From assembly GCA_002498525.1 (NCBI GenBank), contig DAHR01000013.1:49058-113057 (forward strand): a stretch of 64,000 nucleotides of DNA. The letters run 5' to 3'. This document shows positions 42,754 through 51,242 of this stretch, in pieces. The DNA is from Euryarchaeota archaeon UBA58 (GTDB lineage: Archaea; Thermoplasmatota; Poseidoniia; Poseidoniales; Thalassarchaeaceae). Position numbers and translations under genes: made by a program. The notes under the pieces were generated by a model. That model did not search any database. It saw nothing but the letters and a program-made list of their open reading frames with translations, and had not been told where the DNA came from. Position 1 is the stretch's first letter; every line of letters starts with the position of its first letter.

Positions 42754-44601
42754 TCAGAAAGCCGGCAACTCATCATTCGCCCTGAGATGAACAACCTTCG
42801 AAGAGGGCGACAACTTCACTTGAGCCCTGCCCCCAAACTCACCGATCGTGCCGTTCAGAATCGCAACCTCATCGCCACGCTCGACAGAGGCTGCGGTGAT
42901 TGGAATACTGCCTCTGAAGGCGACTACACTGCAAACGCCGCTCTGGTCGAGAAGCGTCACTGCCCATCGCTTGACATCGACACCATTCGGAATCGCGTCT
43001 ATCGACCAGACGCGGCCGACGACATTGACTTGAGTGACGATTTCGACGATCGGGGCTTCATCCTCATCGTCAGTGATGACGACTTCTGATTCCTCATCGA
43101 GCAGCAGCTCGATATTGCCCCGCCAGATTCCTGGAATCGCATTCTTGACACGGACTCTCACCCCATTGGCGATAGCCCGAGAGATATTCGTTGGATTCTT
43201 GCCATAATTGGGTTTGACGACCGCCTTGTCGTAGCCCTCTTTGAGGTCGAACCTGAATGTGATGATACCCTTCTCATCGAATTCGGGTCCGCGCAGAAGA
43301 CCGACATTCCCCACTGCGTCAACCCGTGAGACGATCTCGGCGAACGGTGTGATCGGCCATGCGTGTCCGAAGCGCTCGATTCGGCGCTCGAGAGGCAGGT
43401 CGAGGTCATGCTCGACATTCTCACACAAGCCGCGATAATCGCATCTGATGCACCTCGCATTCGGGTCGGGGTCGGTAGGAGGGTCTGCTGCTTTGCCGCC
43501 CTCCTCGAAGATCCGCAGAGGGGCGGGTTTTGTCGGGCAATCCGCCTCGCTCGGATCGCCCGCACGCAATTTCTGATACAACTCTTTGAGCTCTTTCTCG
43601 TAGTCTTTCAATTCACTTTCAGTCGGTTTTCGGATCACTTTCACAGTGCCTGTTCCGAGGTACCAGACTTCGAGTCCTTCGACATCCTCAGTGTGGTCGT
43701 GAGTCTCCCACCAGAGCCAAGCATAGAGGCGCAGTTGTTCGATATAGTCGCCTGAACGGTCGCCTTTTCCGATGCTCGCTTTGATGTCTATGATGCGTAT
43801 ATTCCCATTCCATCGATAGATCATATCGTACTCGCCCTGGAACCATCCGTCGGGGTGGCACGTCGCTTGCTTGAACTGCCCAGCATCGGGGTCAACGAAC
43901 CACGGTCGCGCCAATTCCCAAGCCTCGCACCAAGTCACTTCGCCGGAACTTCTCGCCGCCTTATGTGGAGTGTTCCAGATGAGAGGGAAGCCATCAGGAG
44001 CTGGTGAATCGGGCCGAGCCTCGCCTGCTCTCCATGCCTCCAGCATCGGCCCGCCATTCGCTTCCAAGCAACCCTCAACCTCATCGAGGTGCATGCGTAT
44101 TCCGGCGGCGATCATAACTCGACATTCGTCCTCGTCAGCATCCTCGATGCTGCCGCTACGGTTCTTGGTGATCTTCCAATTGTGAACCGCAGCCTCCCAA
44201 CAAGCATCGAAGTGGAAGTCGAGGCGCGCGAGCGCCCACGTCTCAAGCGCCTCGCGCGAATCCGGCCAATCACCTTCGGGCCGCGCATCGAGCCGCTGGG
44301 CGAGCCAATTCGTGGTGTCGTCGTAGTCGGGATCCTTGTCCATGGTGAGCGGAGAGGTGAGGAGTGTGGTGGAGTCTGGAGCGATGAGGACTGGCGATTC
44401 CTGCATTATGCGCGAAAGGCATGCCTCAGCGGCATTTCCACGGATAATCACAGGTGGCATCGGACCCTTCAGACCATGCCGATAGGCGTAGAACCACTTC
44501 CGCGGACACGAGGTCCAGAGATTGGTCTGCGAAGCCGAAAGCCTTCGATATGGGTCGATGCCTGTGCCGGCTGCATCAAAGGTCCGCACGGGCATACCCA
44601 A
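42754..44601 (-). CDS. PD-(D/E)XK nuclease with Fe-S cluster motif fused to C-terminal OB-folds
   Basis: 615 residues. SASQTNLWTSCPRKWFYAY (23-41) supplies Cys33. The nuclease core has GEYDMIYRW (about 256) and IRIIDIKAS (about 270-278), an ExD...DxK arrangement. CIRCDYRGLC (about 385-394) gives three more Cys in the Cx2Cx5C pattern of Cas4/AddB/Dna2 iron-sulfur nucleases. Residues 410-615 contain one or two OB-fold-like regions (VNVVGRVWSIDAI, GDEVAILNGTIGEFGG) that could bind single-stranded DNA. Probable role: DNA end processing or repair. No cas genes or helicase are adjacent. Confidence 0.8.
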   Translation of the reverse strand: MGMPVRTFDAAGTGIDPYRRLSASQTNLWTSCPRKWFYAYRHGLKGPMPPVIIRGNAAEACLSRIMQESPVLIAPDSTTLLTSPLTMDKDPDYDDTTNWLAQRLDARPEGDWPDSREALETWALARLDFHFDACWEAAVHNWKITKNRSGSIEDADEDECRVMIAAGIRMHLDEVEGCLEANGGPMLEAWRAGEARPDSPAPDGFPLIWNTPHKAARSSGEVTWCEAWELARPWFVDPDAGQFKQATCHPDGWFQGEYDMIYRWNGNIRIIDIKASIGKGDRSGDYIEQLRLYAWLWWETHDHTEDVEGLEVWYLGTGTVKVIRKPTESELKDYEKELKELYQKLRAGDPSEADCPTKPAPLRIFEEGGKAADPPTDPDPNARCIRCDYRGLCENVEHDLDLPLERRIERFGHAWPITPFAEIVSRVDAVGNVGLLRGPEFDEKGIITFRFDLKEGYDKAVVKPNYGKNPTNISRAIANGVRVRVKNAIPGIWRGNIELLLDEESEVVITDDEDEAPIVEIVTQVNVVGRVWSIDAIPNGVDVKRWAVTLLDQSGVCSVVAFRGSIPITAASVERGDEVAILNGTIGEFGGRAQVKLSPSSKVVHLRANDELPAF

Positions 44602-44758
44602 CTACTTGCTGCGAGGGTACATGAACTCGACTGCGAGACTATTGAATTCATTCATTCTTTGATTGAATGAATCCGATGACGGCTCAAACTTTATGGTAGA
44701 TTCCGTGAACGGTAGAGGGATGATGGAAGGAAGCCATACCTGAAGACCCGCCAATAAG

Positions 44759-45112
44759 ATGCCATTCATGGATGCCATGAAAAGTGGAGTTTCGAAGTCT
44801 TTAAAATTGGAGGGTCGCGCTACGCGTTCCGAATATTGGTGGTTTGTCCTGGGTGGCATTATCTTCCAAATGGTATGCACAATTGTAGCAACACAGGCAG
44901 TCGCAGTTTTAGCACTATTACCCATTCTACTTGTTCCAGCATCGATTACTCTGGTTGTTCGAAGACTTCATGATGTTGGGAAATCGGGTTGGTGGTTCTT
45001 CATTGGTTTAATCCCCCTTGTTGGAGTGATTTACTTAATTTACCTCTTCGTTCAAGAGGGCGATTCTGGGGAAAATATGTATGGATCAGTTCCAACAAAT
45101 ATGCTTGAATAA
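44759..45112 (+). CDS. DUF805-family membrane protein
   Basis: 117 residues. GRATRSEYWWFVLGGI and RRLHDVGKSGWWFFIGLIPLVG are the hallmarks of the DUF805 family, known mainly from bacteria, with three or four membrane segments. Function is unknown. The gene and its upstream region (44602-44758) are AT-richer than the surroundings and include an inverted repeat ATTCATTC/GAATGAAT near 44650-44672. It may have been acquired from bacteria. Confidence 0.85.
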   Translation: MPFMDAMKSGVSKSLKLEGRATRSEYWWFVLGGIIFQMVCTIVATQAVAVLALLPILLVPASITLVVRRLHDVGKSGWWFFIGLIPLVGVIYLIYLFVQEGDSGENMYGSVPTNMLE

Positions 45113-45167
45113 TTGTTTTACGAAGTATATACCGATAAACATCGCGGAATGAACACCGAAGGATGAT

Positions 45168-46325
45168 TCATTCATCGCGGTCGGCGCCGTCGAGGTAGAC
45201 GACAGTCATCTCCAATCGCTCGTGAGTCGGGTGGACCTCGACCAGAGCGATTGGCGCATCGATCTCTCCAGCCAATTCCTCGGCCATCACCAGAGGCAAC
45301 TCGATGCGTCCGTTGTCCTCGTCGAAATACATGAATCGGCGCGGCAACCCCGTCTGTTCGTGAATCTCCTCGATCCAGTCCGTGGCGTCATCAGAATCAC
45401 AGTCTATCGAACCGAAGACCAGCGTGCCATCCTCTGTCAGAATCTCATGCGGAGAAATCGTATTCTCACCACGGCGAAGGAAGCGGCGGCGAAGCTGCCC
45501 ACTATCCTTGTAGGTCGATGTGCAGAATTTCAGATGATACGGATAGGCCTCGCGAACCTCCCCATCCTCAGGGTCAGGCGCACCGATCTGAGCAGCAATC
45601 ACACGGTCGCGCATGCGAACCGATAACTCAGCCGAACCAGCGGCCCCCGCAGTGATCTCGTCGGAGAGGTTGAAGCCGCGCACCACCATGTTGTCGTGAT
45701 TGCCAACGGTGATCTCCAACTCATTGAGATTCAAAAATTGCACATCCATCCCTCGCAGAGTCTCAAGCAATTCGAACAACTCATCGGCCTTGTCGGGCTC
45801 GGTCGGAATCTCAACCCCGGTCAACATCCCAGCAGCGGTGCAAGCCGCAATGGTCTCGCGGTATTTCTCAGCCTTCAAATCCAAGAAATGGAAGCGAATC
45901 TCGTCCAACCCAGCCTCAGCGAACTCAGCAGCCCATTCAGCCTTGAACGGAATACTCGTGTACATGTGCAGGTGGAAGCCATCCCCAAACTCAGTTTTGA
46001 GAATTCGACAACCTTCCAGAACCCTCTCGCGAGCCATGACAGGGTCGCCACCAGTAATCCCAGCACCGGTCGCATTCATGGCTCGAGCCTCTTCGATCAC
46101 AGCCCCCCAATCGCCGATTTCGACACGGCGTTCGTTAGCGTACATGAAGTCGATTTCGCGGCGGTTTTCGGAGAGTGGACAGTAGTCGCACATCCAGTGG
46201 CAGTGGCCGGTGATGAACAGCACCAACTTGCTCCCCATCTGGCATTGGATACAGCCCTCGGTATCGCTCGCATCCGCCGCCTCGGGCAACTCAGGAATGT
46301 TCGGTAAACGCAGTTGAAATGTCAT
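45168..46325 (-). CDS. Radical SAM protein related to pyruvate formate-lyase activating enzymes
   Basis: 385 residues from ATG 46325, chosen because it overlaps the pdxT stop as ATGA. N-terminal CIQCQMGSK is a Cys pair, then GHCHWMCDYC is the radical SAM Cx3Cx2C motif, and GITGGDP is the GGDP-like loop. It resembles the archaeal COG2108-type proteins of unknown substrate. The C-terminal 110 residues hold an acidic domain. Tight coupling to pdxT hints at a role in the same pathway, or a shared need for PLP or glutamine. Confidence 0.82.
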   Translation of the reverse strand: MTFQLRLPNIPELPEAADASDTEGCIQCQMGSKLVLFITGHCHWMCDYCPLSENRREIDFMYANERRVEIGDWGAVIEEARAMNATGAGITGGDPVMARERVLEGCRILKTEFGDGFHLHMYTSIPFKAEWAAEFAEAGLDEIRFHFLDLKAEKYRETIAACTAAGMLTGVEIPTEPDKADELFELLETLRGMDVQFLNLNELEITVGNHDNMVVRGFNLSDEITAGAAGSAELSVRMRDRVIAAQIGAPDPEDGEVREAYPYHLKFCTSTYKDSGQLRRRFLRRGENTISPHEILTEDGTLVFGSIDCDSDDATDWIEEIHEQTGLPRRFMYFDEDNGRIELPLVMAEELAGEIDAPIALVEVHPTHERLEMTVVYLDGADRDE

Positions 46326-46924
46326 GCAGCCACCTTTTTTACAGTCTCTAATAACCATTGATGGAAGCCATGATCATTTGATAATTCGGGATGGAAAGTA
46401 AGAGCCAGACGATTACCAAAACGCACCCCTACAACCTCTTCACCAAGGGTGGCTACGACCTCTGACGAATCGCCCACATTTGTGAATCGCGGCGCGCGGA
46501 TGAATACGCCTGGAAAGTCGCGGGCGAGCAGGCTTGATTTGAGCGCGCTCTGGAATGAATCGACCTGACGGCCGAAGGCGTTTCGGTCGATTTCGGCGGC
46601 GACTAACGGCTCGCCGCCGTCACGAGGATCACACAGCAGAATTGCACCCGCGCAGGTCCCGAGGACCGGACGGGTGGCATCGGCGCGAAGCCACGAAAAC
46701 ACCGCGGGCAACAGACCCGATGCGGGATCGTTGCCAGTCAGCCGCATCGTGGTGGATTCACCACCGGGGAAGACGAGTGCATCAGGTTCAGCCTGTATCA
46801 GGTCCGAAGCCTTGCGCAACTCGTGAATTTCGATTTCGATGTCAGCATCGGCAGCCGCCGAGGTGAGCGCCGCAATGTGAACATGGCGAGCGCCCTGCAA
46901 CATGACGAGACCGATGCGAAGCAC
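46322..46924 (-). CDS. pdxT: Pyridoxal 5'-phosphate synthase glutaminase subunit PdxT
   Basis: 200 residues from GTG 46924 (VLRIGLVMLQGARHVH); the longer frame to 47014 would overlap the divergent serC gene. LVFPGGESTTMR and GTCAGAILLC hold the nucleophile Cys and nearby Gly-rich turn, and FHPELSNDHGFHQWLL has the catalytic His and Glu. It releases ammonia from glutamine for PdxS, which is not in the window. It is coupled with a radical SAM gene downstream. Confidence 0.92.
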   Translation of the reverse strand: MLRIGLVMLQGARHVHIAALTSAAADADIEIEIHELRKASDLIQAEPDALVFPGGESTTMRLTGNDPASGLLPAVFSWLRADATRPVLGTCAGAILLCDPRDGGEPLVAAEIDRNAFGRQVDSFQSALKSSLLARDFPGVFIRAPRFTNVGDSSEVVATLGEEVVGVRFGNRLALTFHPELSNDHGFHQWLLETVKKVAA

Positions 46925-46976
46925 GACCTGCCGGCTGAACCATCCGGCTTCAATCCAACCCTTATCAGTCGAAGCG
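46925..46976. promoter_or_regulatory. Compact divergent promoter region between pdxT and serC
   Basis: The two genes, both tied to PLP (synthesis and use), are read from a 52-base gap. CTTATC near 46961-46966 is a weak TATA-like sequence for serC. Transcripts are probably leaderless or short-leader. The boundaries are the gap itself, not a mapped promoter. Confidence 0.35.
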
Positions 46977-48125
46977 ATGAAAGACCCCAGCACACGCCCA
47001 AAGGGCGTGGCCAACTCAAGGATTCACAACTTCGGCGCCGGTCCAGCAGTTCTGCCATTATCGGTCGTCGAAGAAGTTCAAGCAGCATTACCCAACTTAC
47101 ACGGCAGCGGCTTCGGACTCTGCGAGATCAGCCACCGAAGCCCGACTTTCCAAGCGGTTGTCGACAGCGCCATGGCACGCATCAGAAGGGTGCTGTCGGT
47201 TCCAGAAGATTATACGATTCTATTTCTTCAAGGCGGCGCTTCACTGCAATTCTACATGAGCGCGCTAAACCTGTTAGCCCCGGGGGAGGCAGCGGATTTC
47301 CTCGTTACGGGAGGTTGGTCGCAGAAGGCCTTGAAGGAGGCAAATCGCATTGGCGAAGCAGCGGCGCAGTGGGACGATTCTGCAAATGGATTCAAGTCGG
47401 TTCCAAACGACGGTGATTACACGATTCGCGAGAACGCAGTCTACTTGCATTACACATCGAATAACACACTGATGGGTACTCAATTCCACCATCTTCCATA
47501 CTCGGGGGGCAAGCCACGGGTGCTCGATGCGTCCTCGGATATCGCCGGGGTTCCGCTCGATGTCGCGGCTCACGATCTGATCTACGCGGGGGCTCAGAAG
47601 AACCTCGGACCTTCGGGGGTGACGGTGGTCATTCTCTCACCTTGGGCGCTGGCTCGGGCGCAAACAAACTCTACTTCGGGCGGTCATACCGGTTGCGGAA
47701 ATCCAACCATGCTCGATTATACAGTTCATGCTTCGAAGGGGTCGTTATTCAACACTCCAAACACCTTCGGAATATTCGTTCTCGACTGCGTTTTCAAATG
47801 GCTTGAGGAGAACGGCGGACTGGCTGGATCGATTGCGCGGAATCGGGCTAAGGCGGCCCTTCTGTATGGCGAGCTCGACCGGACTGATTTCTGGGTTCCA
47901 CATGCTGAGGTTGGCTCTCGCTCGGTGATGAACGTCACTTGGAGATGTGCTGATGAAACTCTCGAATCGGTGTTTTTGGCGGAAGCGACGGCGGCTGGTC
48001 TTGGTGGTCTGAAAGGTCATCGCTCGGTCGGTGGTATTCGGGCAAGCATGTACAATGGCTGTCCTATCGAGTCTGTCGAGGCGCTGGTTGTGTTCATGCG
48101 CGGCTTTGCGGAGCGGCATTCCTGA
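46977..48125 (+). CDS. serC: Phosphoserine aminotransferase
   Basis: 382 residues from ATG 46977. The N-terminus IHNFGAGPAVLPLSVVEEV, the FLQGGASLQF loop and the PLP Lys in YAGAQKNLGPSG are SerC features, as are ASSDIAGVPLD and GGIRASMYNGCP. It converts 3-phosphohydroxypyruvate to phosphoserine. A phosphoserine-phosphatase-like HAD gene (16000) and a SerK-like gene (21913) elsewhere in the window could act on its product. Upstream frames overlap pdxT and are not used. Confidence 0.93.
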   Translation: MKDPSTRPKGVANSRIHNFGAGPAVLPLSVVEEVQAALPNLHGSGFGLCEISHRSPTFQAVVDSAMARIRRVLSVPEDYTILFLQGGASLQFYMSALNLLAPGEAADFLVTGGWSQKALKEANRIGEAAAQWDDSANGFKSVPNDGDYTIRENAVYLHYTSNNTLMGTQFHHLPYSGGKPRVLDASSDIAGVPLDVAAHDLIYAGAQKNLGPSGVTVVILSPWALARAQTNSTSGGHTGCGNPTMLDYTVHASKGSLFNTPNTFGIFVLDCVFKWLEENGGLAGSIARNRAKAALLYGELDRTDFWVPHAEVGSRSVMNVTWRCADETLESVFLAEATAAGLGGLKGHRSVGGIRASMYNGCPIESVEALVVFMRGFAERHS

Positions 48126-48191
48126 GAATGCGGCGCAGGTAGCCGCTTCCATTCGGATTTTCTATCAAGGAGAGATTGATAACCGCGTGGA

Positions 48192-50201
48192 ATGGTTCGC
48201 GACGCGATGACCGAGTTGGACAGCATCGAGAGCATGTTGGATGAACAGCGTCGTTTCCCACCCCCCGAGCCAATCGCCAGCGAGGCGCACATCACCGACC
48301 TCGATGAATATCAATCGATGTGGCGGCGCAGCATCGCCGACCCCGCCGGCTTCTGGGGTGAGATCGCCGAAGATTTCGAGTGGTATCGCAAGTGGGACGA
48401 GGTCGCCTCTTGGGATTTCGTGGATGCGCAGATCAAGTGGTTCGAGGGTGCCCAACTGAACGTCAGTGTGAACTGCCTTGACAGGCACATCGCTGCTGGT
48501 CGCGCTGGCGATCCAGCCATCTCGTTCGAGGCGGACGACGGTGAAATGAGCACCTACAGCTTCAGTGAAGTGCTGGAGCAGGTGTGTCGGCTAGGAAACC
48601 TCCTGCGCGTGAATGGCGTCACCAAGGGAGATCGTGTCACAGTCTACATGCCGATGATTCCCGAACTCGCCTTCACGCTGTTGGCCTGCGCACGCATCGG
48701 CGCCATACATTCAGTCGTGTTCGGCGGCTTCTCTGCAGACTCACTCGCCCAGCGCATCGTCGACTGCACCTCAGACGTGCTCGTAACCACAGACGCCGGC
48801 ATCCGCGGCGGCAAGCTGGTCCCGCTCAAGTCGACGGGCGACGCTGCCATCGAACTCGCCGCTGAGCAGGGCGTCAACGTCCGCTGCGTGATAGTCAACC
48901 ACAGAGCAGGCGATGGAATCGGCGAAGGCAGCCCGGGCTGGGTCGCGGGAAGGGATGTCGATATGGAAGAAGGAATGGCAGCCCAAGGAACCACTTGTGA
49001 GCCGGAGATCATGGAAGCTGAGGATCCACTCTTCATCCTCTACACGTCTGGCTCGACTGGCAAGCCAAAGGGGGTCCTGCACACTCAGGCGGGTTACATG
49101 GTGTATGCGGCTACGACCTGCAAATACGTCTTCGACCTGAGGCCTGAGCGCGACCTGCACTTCTGCACGGCAGACATAGGATGGGTTACCGGTCACACCT
49201 ACATCATCTACGGCCCGCTCGCTCTGGGGGTTCACACACTGATGTTCGAGGGAATTCCGACCTACCCTGACGCTGGGAGGTTCTGGGACATCTGCGACAA
49301 GCACCGTCCTACCACCTTCTACACCGCTCCCACCGCAATCCGGGCCCTCATGGTGCATGGCACTGAGCCGGTTCATCGCTACAAGCGGGACTCGATGAGA
49401 GTGCTCGGGACGGTCGGCGAGCCGATCAACCCAGAGGCGTGGATGTGGTATCACAAGCACGTGGGAGGCGAGACTCGCCCTATCGTCGACACTTGGTGGC
49501 AGACGGAGACGGGCGGCATAATGATCACTCCACTTCCCGGAATGACGACCACGAAGCCTGGTTCAGTGACGCGGCCGTTCTTCGGTGTGCTGCCGCGAGT
49601 GGTGAAAGCGGACGGGACCGAGTGCGAAGTGAACGAGGGAGGCTACCTGATCATCGAGCAGGCGTGGCCTGGCATGATGCGCACGCTCTACGGCGACCAC
49701 GAGCGGTTTCGCGAGGTCTACTTCACCCAACAACCAGGGCGCTACTTCACCGGCGACGGGGCTCGCAAGGACGAAGACGGCTGCTTCTGGATAATGGGCC
49801 GCATCGACGACGTGATCAACATCTCAGGACACCGTATGGGAACCGCCGAAGTCGAGTCGGCACTCGTGGCGCACAAGTCGGTGTGCGAGGCGGCGGTGGT
49901 CGGCTTCCCGCACGAGATCAAGGGACAGGGCATCTACTGCTATGTCACCCTCGAGCAGGGAATCAAGGCCTCGGATGAACTCAGACAAGAACTCAGAATG
50001 GGAGTGCGAACGATTATCGGACCAATAGCCACGCCGGACGCCATCCACTTCACACAGGTACTCCCGAAAACTAGGTCAGGGAAGATCATGCGACGCATCC
50101 TCAGGAAAATAGCCGCTGGTGACGTCAGCGACCTCGGCGATACAAGCACTTTGGCTGACCCGAGCGTTGTCACCGACCTCCTCAAGAGTCGTCCAGAGTG
50201 A
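48192..50201 (+). CDS. acsA: Acetyl-CoA synthetase (AMP-forming)
   Basis: 669 residues. ANL superfamily motifs: YTSGSTGKPKGVLHTQAGY (P-loop-like), TWWQTETGGIMITPLPG, YFTGDGARKDEDG, GRIDDVINISGHRMGTAEVES, and the catalytic Lys in PKTRSGKIMRRILRK near the C-terminus. It turns acetate, ATP and CoA into acetyl-CoA. It is followed on the same strand by deoC (67 bases) and the aldehyde dehydrogenase (10 bases), suggesting acetate from acetaldehyde oxidation is its substrate. The Lys is the likely site of acetylation control. Confidence 0.95.
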   Translation: MVRDAMTELDSIESMLDEQRRFPPPEPIASEAHITDLDEYQSMWRRSIADPAGFWGEIAEDFEWYRKWDEVASWDFVDAQIKWFEGAQLNVSVNCLDRHIAAGRAGDPAISFEADDGEMSTYSFSEVLEQVCRLGNLLRVNGVTKGDRVTVYMPMIPELAFTLLACARIGAIHSVVFGGFSADSLAQRIVDCTSDVLVTTDAGIRGGKLVPLKSTGDAAIELAAEQGVNVRCVIVNHRAGDGIGEGSPGWVAGRDVDMEEGMAAQGTTCEPEIMEAEDPLFILYTSGSTGKPKGVLHTQAGYMVYAATTCKYVFDLRPERDLHFCTADIGWVTGHTYIIYGPLALGVHTLMFEGIPTYPDAGRFWDICDKHRPTTFYTAPTAIRALMVHGTEPVHRYKRDSMRVLGTVGEPINPEAWMWYHKHVGGETRPIVDTWWQTETGGIMITPLPGMTTTKPGSVTRPFFGVLPRVVKADGTECEVNEGGYLIIEQAWPGMMRTLYGDHERFREVYFTQQPGRYFTGDGARKDEDGCFWIMGRIDDVINISGHRMGTAEVESALVAHKSVCEAAVVGFPHEIKGQGIYCYVTLEQGIKASDELRQELRMGVRTIIGPIATPDAIHFTQVLPKTRSGKIMRRILRKIAAGDVSDLGDTSTLADPSVVTDLLKSRPE

Positions 50202-50267
50202 AGAAAAGCCGAATTTTCCTAATCCGATTGATTCTAATGGACCGTACTGAGCGGTGTTGATGAGTAG

Positions 50268-51233
50268 GTGGGCGCAATGTATGTCTCGACAAGGAACTCC
50301 GGGGGAGAGTTAGACCTCGACCTGCTCGACTCGATTCATATCAACCGCTCCGCTCTAGAGCGTCGAGCAGCGACTCTGCCCAAGCGGCGTGCGGTGAAGC
50401 AGGACTGGCAGGTCGCCTGGATGCTGCAAGCGCTGCGCTGCATCGACCTGACCACGCTCGCCGGCGACGATACACGCGGACGGGTCGTTCGCCTCGCGCA
50501 GAAGGCGATCCGACCTGTCAGAGGCGACCTGTTGAGTGCACTCGACCTCGATGTCGACACGATTCACTGTGCCAGCGTCTGCGTCTACCACAACATGGTG
50601 CCCGCCGTGGCCGCCGCTCTAGAGGGCAGTCCAGTCGGAACCTGTGCCGTATCTACCGGCTTCCCGGCGGGGCACATCCCGCACGAGTTCAAACTCGAGC
50701 AGATCGAGGCATCGGTGGCGGCCGGAGCCAGCGAAATCGACATCGTGGTGAGTCGAGAGACCGTGCTGCGCGGTGATTGGCAGGCACTATACGACGAGGT
50801 GCGTGATTTCCGGACCTCCTGTGGTGACGCCCACCTGAAGACGATTCTTGCAACCGGAGAGTTGGCCAGCCTCAAGCAGGTGGCCCAAGCGAGCCACGTG
50901 TGCATGCTCGCGGGCGCGGATTTCATCAAAACGAGCACCGGCAAGGAGAGCGTGAACGCAACCCTTCCCGTTGGACTTGCGATGGTGCGCGCCATCCGAG
51001 ATTACCACCAGCGCACCGGACAGAAGGTCGGGTTCAAGCCGGCTGGGGGCATCAGCACCGCCAAAGAGGCGGTTGTCTGGCTGGCGCTGATGAAAGAGGA
51101 ACTGGGTGACGAGTGGATGCAGCCCGACCTTTTCCGCATCGGTGCCTCCTCGCTGCTCGCAGACATCGAGCGGCAACTCGAATTCCATCTCTCAGGCCAC
51201 TATTCAGCGGCCAACAGACATCCGATGGCATGA
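50268..51233 (+). CDS. deoC: Deoxyribose-phosphate aldolase
   Basis: 321 residues from GTG 50268 (ATG 50277 possible). The Schiff-base Lys221 lies in GADFIKTSTGK, with the second active-site Lys in GQKVGFKPAGGIST. CAVSTGFPAGHIPHEFKLEQI matches the family. It is of the longer class II type rather than the short archaeal type. It splits 2-deoxyribose-5-phosphate into glyceraldehyde-3-phosphate and acetaldehyde, which the next gene would oxidise. Confidence 0.95.
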   Translation: MGAMYVSTRNSGGELDLDLLDSIHINRSALERRAATLPKRRAVKQDWQVAWMLQALRCIDLTTLAGDDTRGRVVRLAQKAIRPVRGDLLSALDLDVDTIHCASVCVYHNMVPAVAAALEGSPVGTCAVSTGFPAGHIPHEFKLEQIEASVAAGASEIDIVVSRETVLRGDWQALYDEVRDFRTSCGDAHLKTILATGELASLKQVAQASHVCMLAGADFIKTSTGKESVNATLPVGLAMVRAIRDYHQRTGQKVGFKPAGGISTAKEAVVWLALMKEELGDEWMQPDLFRIGASSLLADIERQLEFHLSGHYSAANRHPMA

Positions 51234-51242
51234 GGTGAACGA

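Noticed and set aside
42754..44601. Cas4 as part of a CRISPR system
   Set aside because: The Cys pattern matches, but the protein is three times longer, has OB-folds, and no CRISPR array or cas gene is in the window.
46218..46560. Long N-terminal extensions of moaD-like, pdxT, thiS-like and dedA-like genes
   Set aside because: In each case the extended frame overlaps a divergent gene or tRNA and lacks family similarity, so shorter starts were chosen.
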